A stretch of DNA of 64,000 bases from Sipunculus nudus (taxonomy: Eukaryota > Annelida > Sipuncula > Golfingiida > Sipunculidae), in contig CM049309.1 in assembly GCA_026874595.1 (NCBI GenBank), positions 54,596,079 through 54,660,078 on the forward strand. The letters run 5' to 3'. The translations under genes and the position numbers were made by a program. The notes beneath the pieces are model-generated. The model searched no databases, had not been told where the DNA came from, and worked only from the letters and a program-made list of their open reading frames with translations. Below are positions 48,701 to 59,223 of the stretch, piece by piece; the first letter of the stretch is position 1, and every line of letters begins with the position of its first letter.

Positions 48701-51700
48701 CATATCCATTGCATATTCAGTATGCACAACACTGCACACATCCCTAGCATGCAAAACAAAAACACACATATCCATCCCATATTCAGTATGCACAACACTG
48801 CACATATCTCTAGCATGCACAACAAAACACACATATCCATCCCATTTTCAGTATGCACAACACTGCACACATCTCTAGCACGCACAACAAAACACACATA
48901 TCCATCACATGTTCAGTACGCACAACACTACAGACATCTCTAACATGGAAAACATCACACACCTTATTTTACAGTTCAACATGTACAGTTCCGTGAACTG
49001 CAATATTGTCTTCTACCTGTGTATGCTGTGTAGTACTCTGACAGTGTTTCAATGACATGTACAATGCAGCAGATTTGACATGGTATAATACCTGTATGAA
49101 CTGTGTATTACAGGAGATCTGACATGGTATAATACCTGTATGAACTGTGTATTACAGGAGATCTGACATGGTATAATACCTGTATGAACTGTGTATTACA
49201 GGATCTGACATGGTATAATACCTGTATAAACTGTGTATTACAGGAGATCTGACATGGTATAATACCTGTATGAACTGTGTATTACAGGAGATCTGACATG
49301 GTATAATACCTGTATGAACTGTGTATTACAGGAGATCTGACATGGTATAATACCTGTATGAACTGTGTATTACAGGAGATCTGACATGGTATAATACCTG
49401 TATGAACTGTGTATTACAGGAGATCTGACATGGTATAATACCTGTATGAACTGTGTATTACAGGAGATCTGACATGGTATAATACCTGTATGAACTGTGT
49501 ATTACAGGAGATCTGACATGGTATAATACCTGTATGAACTGTGTATTACAGGAGATCTGACATGGTATAATACCTGTATGAACTGTGTATTACAGGAGAT
49601 CTGACATGGTATCATACCTATATGAACTGTGTATTACAGGAGATCTGACATGGTATCATACCTATATGAACTGTGTATTACAGGAGATCTGACATGGTAT
49701 CATACCTATATGTGCAGCCTCAGCTGAGACTTTTTTCTTCCTGTCCATCAGCCGACCACTCAGGGGAGCCAAGAAGATGCCGAGGAATTGTAAGGAGGCA
49801 TACACAGATGTATATTTACTCACTGAAACAAGACAAAATATTATGACCATATATAAAATTATACTTATTAACTGAAAGAAACAGATATTACTTGCTTAAA
49901 AAAATAAGTTCTTATAAATGTTATATTAAAGGATCCCTCACTGAACCAAACCCTAACTCACATTGAAAGAGATATAATAAATTGCTTGATACTGATGTTA
50001 TCTTAAATTTACTTGAAACTACATCAGACGTATCCACATATAATATTTCATTGAGGAGATATAGATAGGTATCTATTATATAGATAGGTATCTATTATAT
50101 ACCAAAGAAAACTGAATAATTCATTTGGATGTTCATGTGACAAGTATTTTCCACCACATGCAACAAACAGACTTTTATCACAACATGTATTCCGTTATAC
50201 ACACACCTAACAGATCTCAGCAGCAATGTCTGTGACTTACTCACCAATAGCCTTATTCCCTCTGGCTAATCTTGTCAGTGATGGGTTCAGCATTCCTACA
50301 TAACTCCAGCTCCGGAAACGGTGACAAGTCAACCACACAACATCCAGTATGTATAATGCAGACAATACAGATTCTTTCAATGTTGGTGGTTCCTCATTGC
50401 CACCCGTTTGACCATCTGAAGGAGAGCCATTTTTCTGATGTGTTTCTGGTTTACTACTTTCATTTGTTACTGTGGTGCTATTCACTCCATTCAGTGAGAT
50501 TTTACCAGGCTCTTGAAGTGGGACCATCTCCATTTCCTTCACAGAGTCATACTGACCAACATCTTTCAACATTTCTTTTTCTGTCTCATCTACATTGACT
50601 ATATTTCCACTCTTTTTGGATCTATTTCGGCCACACAGAGGGAGTGTGTACCCTTCTGGTAGAGGCTGAGGGATGTTTCCCTTGGGTAGAAAGAAGAACG
50701 TGCTAAACACACATATTGAAAAAGCTCCCGTCAGAAACAGGAAGGACCAGCGGATAGGAATCCCTGCTTCAAATGCCCACTGAAACACAATTAACTTAGA
50801 TTTTATATTGCATATTGGCATTCAAGAAAGCATCATCACTCTCACCCAACAGACCAGCTTCAAAATACAACAATATATAAAATTTTTAATATCTTTCAAA
50901 CTCCTGCAGTTACTGTATATTTATCATAATTTGAGTTTACATAAATACACATGTTCTTGCATTTAGGTTATCCATTTGCCTTTCTTGTCTGAGGTCATCC
51001 AAAACTATTCTGGTTACCACTATGTTTGGCAGATTAGAATTATTGGTCAAGTAGAAGAATTTACTATAATAAACTTAGTCATTTGTGAATAAATTATACA
51101 ATAAACAAGGCCTACAGGCCTAATGCGAACCTGTGCATTGGGAAATACACCAGGTATAATGCTTCAATGCTGGACCATTACTTCTCATGTATATGGACAA
51201 TGCAAGTACTAAACATTTAAAATAAGAAACAATTACACAAACATCACTGCTGAAATTCTGGCATGGGTGCATACAACACAAAACAGATTGTAGCTGGCAC
51301 CACCATGTAGTCTTGTACAAGACAAAGCTATCAGAGATATACACATATGCCAATTTTCAGACTGATATATCGAACCCCTCCTGAGAAATAAGCAGGGACA
51401 CACACTGTGCAAAAATTATTGTAGGCAGCACCACTAGTCTTGTATTCAACAAAGCTATTCGATATGTATAAATATGCCCAATTTCAGGCTGATATATCAA
51501 ATTCCTCTGTAGAAATAAGCAGGCACATACACTGTGCAAAAGTCAATGTACGTGGCACCACCTGTCTTGTAAATGAGAATACCATCAAAGACGCATAGAC
51601 AGGTCAAAATATCAGTCCAATACATCAAACTTCCCCAGAGTTTGATGCACTGGGCTGACAAGGCTAAGGTGAGTAAGGCAGTTGCCCCTGAGTGACCTGT

Positions 51701-54700
51701 GACAAAAAGCTACTGCACTGAGTGAACTCTTGACCTGCACCTGGCTAGACTGAGTGAACTTTTAACCTGTACCTGGCTGCACTGAGTGAACTCTTGACCT
51801 GTTGCATAATCTGACACATTTGGCAGTCTGCCAAAGCTATAAATAGATTCAGGCTGAACTTTGGTGCCAAATATGATGCAGTGAACAGTCTGCAAAGCTA
51901 TAAATAGAAAGCAGCTACTGCACTGAGTGAACTCTTGACCTATACCTGGCTGCACTTCTTCCAATCCTGGCACTGTGCAAAAACTATTTATAGAGCTGAC
52001 ATCATCTTGGCTAATGGCCAACATCAAGGCACTGGCAATCTGCCAATGGTAAACCAAGTGCTGCCATCTGAACACAAAAGTGGTCCCTACTTGAAATAAC
52101 TTTGAAATTTATTTTCCTAATACAAAATGCTTTTCAGCTGACTTTTTATAAAAAAGAAATCAGGAATCTAGGTAAAATTATTACGGATGCATACTGAATG
52201 CAAAATTAAAATACAGATATATCTCACTGATGGCAAATTCTTGAATTAAGTTGAGTAGGGATACCAATAATTTATGATCCACGTACAGTTGTCTTTATAT
52301 AGCCACAGAGAGCTGAATATCCATGATTGTAACATTGCCTGGTATGATGAATAACTTAAAACATAAATCTAAATTATTTAAAAGCTTTTAAAAAAACTTT
52401 CTTGTCAATATTAACCAAAGATAACCTGAAATCTTAATGTCTAGTGGCATGATGTAATAGATGCTGATAAACTGGTGCCAGGCTAGATTAACAGCATCAC
52501 ACAGCTAAGATATATGGTAAAATGACTCAATTCAATCACCATAATTCAGCCAAAAATTATTCATGTTGAACCATTAATGACAATTATTATAAGAATTATT
52601 GTAGGAATTATTCTTGTAAAATATTTAACAAACTGGCTTCAGTGGCATCAGTCGAAAAACGTTTCGCAGGTTTATAACTCATATAGGATGATACAGCAAA
52701 CTGGCTAAGTTCAGCTTCCTATTACTCAGCCAAAAAGCACTGAACCAAAACCATTTCAAAAAATTGAATTATCAACATCTAAGGATAATTAATGTGTGAG
52801 ATTTAAGAATTTGGCCCAGTGGTTTTTGAGAAGAAGATCTTTGTAGCAACTGAGCTAAAATGGTCTGTAATGGCCTATGACTAAATTCAGCTTTCCATAA
52901 CTTAGCCAAAAGTCACTGAAAAGAGACCATTTTAACAAACTTCAGAAAGCACTACCCTAGGATCATTTCTGTGCAATATTAAACATTTTGGCCTTATGGT
53001 TTCAGAGAAGAAGTTTTTTGTAGCCCTCAGTGTGATACAGGCATTGATGACCCTGTACAAAAAAGGCTGATGCAGGTGGCGCCACCAATACCTCAATTTC
53101 AGATATGACCTATGTGACCAACATGGGCATAAAATTTGGTGACGGTAGCTACAGCCATTTTGAGATTTAAATTTTAATATGCTTTTTTGCACAGTTAACA
53201 AACTTCAACCTCCTGTATCTCGGCAAAAAATCTCCAAACTGGAACCATTCGAACAAACTTGAGAAAGACTGTTCCAGGGATCATTTCTGTGAAATATTGG
53301 ACAATTTGGCAGGACATTTTCGGAGAAGAAGATTTTTAAAGCTTTTTTAGCTTTTCCCCTATAAAATCTAAGAAAATGCTGTTAGGAAAAAAATAAACAA
53401 AATCTGATAAAGTTTTTTGGATGACTGATTATTTGCAAAAAATTTGGTGATGCTAGCTCCTGCCGTTTTAGAGATAGCTATGGTTAATGTACAGACAACA
53501 CACGACGCACGACGGACGTTGCTGCACCATAGCATAAGCTCACAGGTTCGCTAAAAAACAAATTATAGACAAGGCCTACAGGCCTAATGCAAACCTGTGC
53601 ACTGGGAAATACACCAGGTATAATGCTTCAATGCTGGACCATTACTTCTCATGTATATGAACAATGCAAGTACTAAACATTTTGAATAAGAAACAATTGC
53701 ACAAACATCACTGCTGAAATTCTGGCATAGGTGCACACAACACAAAAATGATTGTAGCTGGCACCACCAGCCTTGTATTCAAAGAAGCTATCAGAGATAT
53801 ATACATATGCCCAATTTCAGACTGATCTATCAAACCCCTCCTGAAAAATAAGCAGGGACACACACTATGCAAAAATTATTGTAGGTGGCACCACCAGTCT
53901 TGTATACGACAAGTATACGATAATTAAAATACGATAGGTATAAATATGCCCAATTTCAGGATGATATATCAAATTCCTCTATAGAAATAAGCAGGCACAA
54001 AAGTCACACACTGCGCAAATGTCACTGTAGGTGGTGACACCTGTCTTGTGAACGAGAAACCCATCAAAGAGACATAGACAGGTCAAATATTAGGCCAATA
54101 CATCAAACTTACCTTAAGTCTGACGCATGGGGCTGACCACGCTAAGGTGAGAAAGGCAGTTGCCCCGAGTGAACTGTGACAAATTTGAGCGCTGCACTGA
54201 GTGAACTCATGACCTGCACCTGGCTAGACTGGGTGAACCTTTGACCTGTACCTGGCTGCACTGAGTGAACTCTTGACCTGTTGCCTAATCTGATACAGCT
54301 GGCAGTCTGCCAAAGCTATAAATAGATTGGCTCCACATGCAGCCCTGAGGGGCATGACACCCATGAGGTGATCACATGGTGCCCATGAGGTGTTCACATG
54401 TCACCCATGAGGGGATCACATGCCTTGTGCTTGGCTGCACTGACTGAACTTTTAACCTATATCTGGCTGCACTGAATGAACTCGTCATCTATTGCCATAT
54501 CTGAAACAGTTGGAAGTTTCTTAACCTATGTCAATATACAGACACAATCTTGGCCTGTTGGCAAATCTGTTTACACAAACTGAAAGACTTTGGCTAAAAT
54601 GCTTTTTTTCAAGCTGAAATATTCATAAACTTTTTATCAAAATATCTAGAAAAATAAAAGATTCAGTTCTTTCATTGTTAAGGGTCCAATTATTCTGCCA

Positions 54701-57700
54701 AAAATCATTCAAGTAAACTTGACCAAAGGCCACCTAAGAATAATTTTTGTGCCATGTAACAGAAGTTATAATTGAAACAATAATTTTGTAGAAGAACAGT
54801 ATTGCAGTCCTAAGTTTGAGTTAGACATAATAATGGCCATAAGACCAACTTAAGTTTTTCTGATATGATTGAAAGAACCATGTCCTACGATAATTCTTTT
54901 GAAAAATTGAACGATTCAACTTGACAGTTTCATCATAAACATTTTAAGCTGAAAGAGGCTAAAATTATGAGGTTTTTGCCCATAATAAACAGGTCAATGT
55001 AGGTGGCACATCAAAATCTGCAACTTCAAATATGAGTCATGTGACCAACATTTGCACAATACTTGGAAATGCTAGCTTCTGTCATTTCTGAGATAACTAT
55101 GTCAGTATGCTTACTTGGCCAAATGACCGTTCAAATTAGTTTAACTCCACTAAAATTCATCAAATGCAAACCATTTGAACAAACTTGAGAGTGCTTGCCT
55201 CTGGGATCATTTCTGTAAAATACTGAACAATTTGGCTGGACCGTTTACAAGAAGACTTTTAAAGGTTTTTCAGCTTTTCCCCTATAAAATCTAAGTAAAT
55301 GCAGATAGCAAAAAACATAAGCTGCATCCCACAACATTTGATATGTGACAGATAATTGCATAAAACCTGGGGATGGTAGCTCCTGCAATTCCTGAGAAAT
55401 TATGGGTTGATATACAGATGACCAATGACCCCCGTACAAAAAAAGGTCAATGCAGGTGGAGCCACCAAAACCTGAATTTCATATATGACTCATGTGACCA
55501 ACACTGGCATAAAATTTGGTGATGATAGCTCTGGCCCTTTCTGAGATTTTCATTTTAGTATGGTTTTTTGGACAGATGACTAGGTTCAATTTCCTGTAAT
55601 TCAGCCAAAATTCACAGAACTTAAACCATTTGAACAAATTTGAGAGAGATGGTATAAAAGATTATTTCTGTGAAATATTGAACAAATTGGCTTGACAGTT
55701 TCAGAGGAGAAGATTTTTAAAGTTTTTTTAGCTTTTTCTCTATAAAATCTAAGAAAATGCAGATTTTTTACAGATGGCTAATTTTTTGCATTAAATTTCA
55801 TGATGCTAGCTCCAGTTGTTTTCGAAATAGTATGGGTTAACGTATACCTGTGATTGTAAACATTACCTGGAATGAGGAATATTTAAAATCATAAATCTAC
55901 ATTTTTAAAAGTTTTTAAAAAACATTCTTGCCAATATTAACCAAAGATAACCTGAAATCTAAATGTCTGGAGGCATGGTTCCAGGCTATATATATCTGCT
56001 TCACACAGCTAACATATATGGTAAAATGACTCAATTCAATCTTTATTATTCAGCCAAAATTCATTCTTTGGAACCATTAAAGACAATTATTATAAGAATT
56101 ATTCAAGGGATTATTCTTGTAAAATATTAAACAAATTGGCCTCAGTAGCGTCAGTCAAAAAACGTTTTGCAGGTTTATAACTCATATGGAAAAATAAAGC
56201 AAAATGGCTAAGTTAAGCTTCCAATAACTCAGCCAAAAATCACTAAACCAAAACCATTTCAAAAACTTGAATTATCAACATCTAAGGATATATAATTAAT
56301 GTGTTGGACTTAAGAATTTGGCCCAGTGGTTTTTGAGAAGAAGATCTTTGTAGCAACTGAGCTAAAATGGGCTGTTATGGCATATGACTAAATTCAGCTT
56401 CCAATAACTCAGCCAAAAGTCACTTAACTGAGACCATTTGAACAAACTTCAGAAAGCACTACCCTAAGATCATTTCTGTGTGATATTAAACAATTTGGCC
56501 AAATGGTTTCAGAGAAGATTTTTGTAGCTGTCAGTATGATATGGGCACTGATGACCCCCGTTCAAAAAAGGCCGATGCAGGTGGCGCCACCAATACCTGA
56601 GTTTCAGACATGACTCATATGACCAACATTGGCATAAAATTTGGTGATGACAGCTCCAGCCGTTTCTAAGATGGTAATTTTAGTATGCTTTTTTGGACAG
56701 ATGACTAAGTTCAACTACCTGTAACTCGGCAAAAAATCACCGAACTTAAACCATTCGAACAAACTTGAGAGAGATTGTTTCAGGGATCATTTCTGTGAAA
56801 TATTGGACGATTTGGCTGAACAATTTCGGAGAAGAAGATTTTTAAAGTTTTTTTTGCTTTTCTCTATAAAATCTAAGAAAATGCAGTTAGCCAAAAAATA
56901 AGCAAAATCCGATAGAGTTTTTTAGATTTTAATTTCTTGCAGAAAATTTCTTGATGCTAACTCTTGCCATTTTCAAGATAGTATGGGTTAACATACAGAC
57001 GACAGATGACGGCCGACGGACGACGCCACACCATCGCATAAGCTCACAGGTTCGCTAATAAACCAATATAATAAAATATATTTTTAATCAACTTGAAAAA
57101 ATGTGTAAGTACTTGAATAACAGAAAATCTTCTTTATAAATATCAGCTCTAACTATCACATCTCCATGCTGACAATATCCCTCTGGTGCATGAGAGTTAA
57201 AATGCTTGTAAACTGGTGTCTTTAGATAAGAATAAAACTATGCTAATGAAAAAAAAAATTTCAGGAAAAGCAAATTTTGTTACTCACTTTTACAAGAATT
57301 AGAATGAATGCACTGGAGTCGTACGCCCCACAGTACAGTGAGATGATGGTTGAGCCTTTCTCTGGGATGAGACGAGATAACTGCATGTTGGTCATGAGGA
57401 TGAAGTAACCACCATAACACAGCAGCAGGAGACCAGGGTACAGCAGCAGTCCCAGCGCTGATAGAAACACATGCAAATGAAGCAGGTACAGCCAGTATGG
57501 CCTAAACACAGCAATGATGACAGCAAGTGGAGAAAGAAACCACATTAAATACTAGCTGCTCTTAGTTTTTACATTAAACTCCTTTTGTTAAGTTCAATAT
57601 GAAAGTAAGAAAGTGAGCATAACATGACTATTAAAAATATAAAACTTACCTGGTGTTGAAAATGCAATCAACAAAGTGCCCAGTACATATGTTATGCTGA

Positions 57701-59200
57701 AAGTAAAATTAGAGACCAATGTGAACAATCACAAGGTAGGAAGTGTTGGGGAATGCAAGCTGTGCAAAAAACGAAAAGGAAAACTGTATTATCATGCCAT
57801 GTGAATCAGAGCTATCCATGATGAAGGTGCACATCAAATTTCAGTACTATCAATTCCTGGAATATCTCATGTTATGTATTAAATATTTAGAAGTCTAGGA
57901 GTATTGCACAGCATAACCACAAATATAAATTTCATCAGTATTAATTAATAATCTTAGATATTCAAAAGACAAATTGTTAGTGACTATAATATTTGTGCTG
58001 ATTGAGTTGCAAGAAAATTCAGCCAATATGAGATGAAAAAAGGGGGTCCTTGTTTCTGACCATGATTCAATCAATTTTTCAAGGGAATGAGGTTAGTGCG
58101 ACCTAATTTTAGGTTTTGTGTTTGATGTCATGATGACCTATAAAATCAGATTGAATTACATAATGCCGACAGTCCTGTGCATCCATCAGAGGTCTATAAG
58201 CACACTAAGTGCCATGAAAACCCAAGGAAACTTTTTTTTTACAAAATCTGACCCTTTTGTGTAAATTCTGACTCAAAATGGATCAATCGTATCATATTGA
58301 GTAAAACTGGTCATAAAAATTTTATGTATATTTTGCAACAAAATAATCCAATGCAAATGTCTGTTGGGTAGCCATGAACACCCAAAAAATCTGGTTTTCA
58401 GTGGTACAGGATATATCAAAACATAGGTCACTATATCCTGTCCGACAACAAACATGAACTTCCTAAGTAGAACTGTTACAATTGGTGCCCTGCTAACAGG
58501 ATGCAAGATGACAGATAGTAGATGGAGAATGATCAATATACTGTTAGTTATAATGCTGAGAGATATTTCAGGTGAGATAAGAATTAAATGTTTCCCCGAG
58601 GCAAAAATATTAAAGATTATTATGGGATAATTCATCATTGAATAAATCCCATATGCCAGAAAATTCCTAATGAGTTTAAAATGATAAACATAATGAGGTT
58701 TGACATGACCACGGAACAAACTATTTGAGATTTCATTTAAGTATGGGCCTTATCTAGATTTAATTCTTGACTTACATTCCAAGGCAGCGACAGAATCTGA
58801 TGCCAAATTTATCCATTAACCAGCCTGACATGACATTAGTGACACCAGTGAACACAGTTGCGATGACATATATCAAGTTGAAATGAGCATCTTGTGAAGG
58901 ACAAGGCACAGAAAGGGGATTCTCTGTGGGTTTCTCATGTCCTTGTATAATGTACTTGTATTGATGAGTACTGTTTGTATACTCAATCTGGTGAGTATTG
59001 TCTGTCCTTGTGTAATTTAGAACTGTGTAAATATCAGGAGTTCTGGTAGATGTGAGGTTCTGCTGGCCATTTGAGCAGAGAAAATAATCTTCTAATTTCA
59101 ACACATAAACCATCGAGGCCCAACCGAACACCAAGCCTCCAAAGCATAACACCTCAGCTGCTCCCCATGCCACTACTGCGATCTTCCAAGCTCTTTTCAT
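42663..59200 (-). CDS. SLC43-family transporter (SLC43A3/LAT3-like), eight coding exons
   Basis: Coding exons are 59200-58776, 57696-57650, 57457-57288, 50779-50245, 49822-49706, 46229-46061, 45516-45393 and 42770-42663. Phases match at every junction, and the total of 1695 bases gives 564 aa plus stop, close to SLC43A1/A2 length. The order of conserved blocks follows human SLC43A3: GGLVFGWASMVYVLKLEDYF in TM1, GWLMDKFGIRFCR at the first cytoplasmic MFS loop, STIISLYCGAYDSS, a charged central loop of about 100 residues in the 535-bp exon, FLYGPNTAF, HFGRLFGLAMSVAAVVSLLQ and a final helix ending IHPFYIWYW. N48, N62 and N76 are glycosylation sites in the first outer loop. The family carries large neutral amino acids or purine bases at the plasma membrane; the substrate here is not decidable. 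Introns are rich in mobile elements. Confidence 0.9.
43480..44060 (+). repeat. tandem units with the GGTGGCGCCACC box, type C
   Basis: Units of about 131-154 bases, with boxes near 43494, 43648, 43779 and 43925. They share phrases with element B units ('aaagctatcc.agatgtata', 'gccaaatttcaggtga') but differ in the rest. No clear element ends were found. Confidence 0.55.
44420..45335 (+). repeat. ~27-bp minisatellite
   Basis: Degenerate units of the form 'cctgacagatgcccagctca' plus 'cagacag', about 30 copies, ending roughly 60 bases from the donor of the 45393-45516 exon. Open frames on both strands are repetitive shadows. Confidence 0.85.
45393..45516 (-). CDS. SLC43 exon, TM11
   Basis: Acceptor CTTGCAG, donor CCT then GTAAGT. 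It encodes FQPQHFGRLFGLAMSVAAVV and SLLQYPMFLLVQGAFQGDP, nearly identical in pattern to human SLC43A3. Confidence 0.9.
45517..46060. other. SLC43 intron between exons 46061 and 45516
   Basis: AT-rich intron with a loose repeat of the 'gtaaaacagtgtgatggct' kind at about 45590-45760. No gene. Confidence 0.4.
46061..46229 (-). CDS. SLC43 exon, TM9-TM10
   Basis: The acceptor CCGTTTTACAG precedes CTAAGGTGGAGATGTG; the donor is GC then GTAAGT. It encodes AKVEMCVLSFLLNTTVGVLL and HRAFLYGPNTAFIAKA. The start of this exon and its acceptor are copied many times in the intron upstream (47.4-48.1 kb). Confidence 0.88.
46297..47420 (+). mobile_element. element A, copy 4, in SLC43 intron
   Basis: Left end ACAAGTGACCCATGGGTCA, with the palindrome intact; right end CAGTCATCTGAGCTAAAAA after a 'ggacagacatcagacag' stretch. 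It carries degraded boxes at 46733 and 47073 and a 16-G run at 46860-46875. It inserted about 70 bases upstream of the exon at 46229, splitting the splice-site-derived array. Confidence 0.6.
47430..48110 (+). repeat. degenerate ~50-bp array resembling the exon 46229 splice site
   Basis: Units read 'cacacatctctaccttagct', 'atagagttcaacatgcacaa', 'cac'. The exon boundary itself reads 'cacacatctccaccttagct' then 'gtaaaacggaagtcaacatg'. Clear copies begin near 47552, 47689, 47757, 47810, 47998 and 48044. On the coding strand each carries a possible 3' splice site followed by CTAAGGTAGAGATG-like text. The relation is by eye. Confidence 0.6.
48112..48692. mobile_element. GC-rich MITE with AGGRTGCCTTTC ends
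   Basis: The left tip is AGGATGCCTTTCCATAC; the right tip reversed is AGGGTGCCTTTCATTAAATG. The subterminal parts contain hairpins such as 'gcgggaccctcgcgggtcc' and 'atgcgggacccatgcagggtc'. There is no transposase. It interrupts the array that continues at 48690. Confidence 0.55.
48693..48965 (+). repeat. ~60-66-bp tandem repeat
   Basis: Four to five units of 'atccatcccatattcagtat', 'gcacaacactgcacacatct', 'ctagcatgcacaacaaaaca'. They share the block 'gcacaacactgcacacat' with the array at 47430-48110, so this is probably an extended form of the same array beyond the MITE. Confidence 0.8.
49077..49720 (-). repeat. 44-bp tandem array made from a 5' splice site
   Basis: Fifteen unit starts, spaced 44 bases apart except one of 42: 49077, 49121, 49165, 49207, 49251, 49295 and so on to 49691. 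The unit at 49691 is the real exon-intron border of the SLC43 exon 49706-49822. On the coding strand the real donor is CATATAG then GTATGATACC. The two nearest copies are identical over this stretch; more distant ones read CATACAG then GTATTATACC. Every unit therefore keeps a consensus-like donor. Confidence 0.92.
49706..49822 (-). CDS. SLC43 exon beside the 44-bp array
   Basis: Acceptor TCTTGTTTCAG. It encodes VSKYTSVYASLQFLGIFLAP and LSGRLMDRKKK. The donor, CATATAG then GTATGATACC, is the first unit of a 44-bp tandem array that runs into the intron (see 49077-49720). Confidence 0.88.
50245..50779 (-). CDS. SLC43 exon, TM6 and central loop
   Basis: Acceptor TTGTGTTTCAG, donor G then GTGAGTAA; 535 bases. 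It encodes a helix (SFLFLTGAFSICVFSTFFFL), PKGNIPQPLPEGYTLPLC, a long acidic Ser/Thr-rich cytoplasmic loop of about 100 residues, then TM7 (ALYILDVVWLTCHRFRSWSY). The loop is longer than in human SLC43A3. Confidence 0.9.
51105..53558 (+). mobile_element. element B, copy 2, in SLC43 intron
   Basis: Starts ACAAGGCCTACAGGCCTAAT then GCGAACCTGTG; ends CACAGGTTCGC then TAAAAAA, an exact 11-bp inverted pair. Units of about 128 bases carry boxes at 51291, 51420 and 51548. The 'ctgcactgagtgaactcttg' segment lies at 51710-51950, a second-type box at 53073, and a 'cacgacggacg' microsatellite comes before the end. No coding capacity. Confidence 0.65.
53569..57062 (+). mobile_element. element B, copy 3, most complete copy
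   Basis: Starts ACAAGGCCTACAGGCCTAAT only 10 bases after copy 2 ends, in the same orientation; ends CACAGGTTCGCTAATAAA. Boxes lie at 53755, 53882, 54027, 55001, 55454 and 56577. It is the uninterrupted reference for copy 1, which is split by element A. Long text such as 'gatcatttctgtgaaatatt' recurs several times inside. No coding capacity. Confidence 0.65.
57288..57457 (-). CDS. SLC43 exon, TM4-TM5
   Basis: Acceptor GTGTTTCTATCAG, donor AAA then GTGAGT; phase 1 in, phase 0 out. It encodes ALGLLLYPGLLLLCYGGYF, LMTNMQLSRLIPEKGSTI and SLYCGAYDSSAFILILVK, all strongly SLC43-like. Confidence 0.9.
57650..57696 (-). CDS. SLC43 exon, 47 bp
   Basis: Acceptor TTTTACTTTCAG, donor CAG then GTAAGT; phase 2 in, phase 1 out. 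It encodes ITYVLGTLLIAFSTP, TM3, aligned with the human FFYTTATLIIAFTSA segment. Confidence 0.88.
57697..58775. other. SLC43 intron with a decayed element A fragment
   Basis: About 58050-58570 keeps diverged element A phrases ('gcgacctaattttaggttt', 'gttacaattggtgccctgct', 'gatgacagatagtagatgga'). The open frame at 58273-58719 is a shadow of this. Confidence 0.45.
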
Positions 59201-59223
59201 CCTGAGGAACTGCAGTGTTGATA
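58776..59223 (-). CDS. SLC43 exon with start codon
   Basis: The acceptor CATTTTCTTCAG places the exon start at 59223. The ATG at 59200 gives MKRAWKIAVVAWGAAEVL, matching the family start. It encodes TM1, the glycosylated loop and TM2, ending in the loop GWLMDKFGIR. The donor is AT then GTAAGT, phase 2. A nested frame-compatible start further upstream is discussed at 62800. Confidence 0.88.

Noticed and set aside
48500-48943. Cys- and His-rich frames at 48.5-48.9 kb
   Set aside because: Translations of the 60-66-bp tandem repeat and the adjoining MITE.
49077-49720. A CRISPR-like array
   Set aside because: The repeats are contiguous with no unique spacers, and the setting is an animal intron.
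58273-58719. A 148-codon hydrophobic frame that could be a membrane protein
   Set aside because: It coincides with a decayed element A fragment in an SLC43 intron and does not fit the transporter's exon order.
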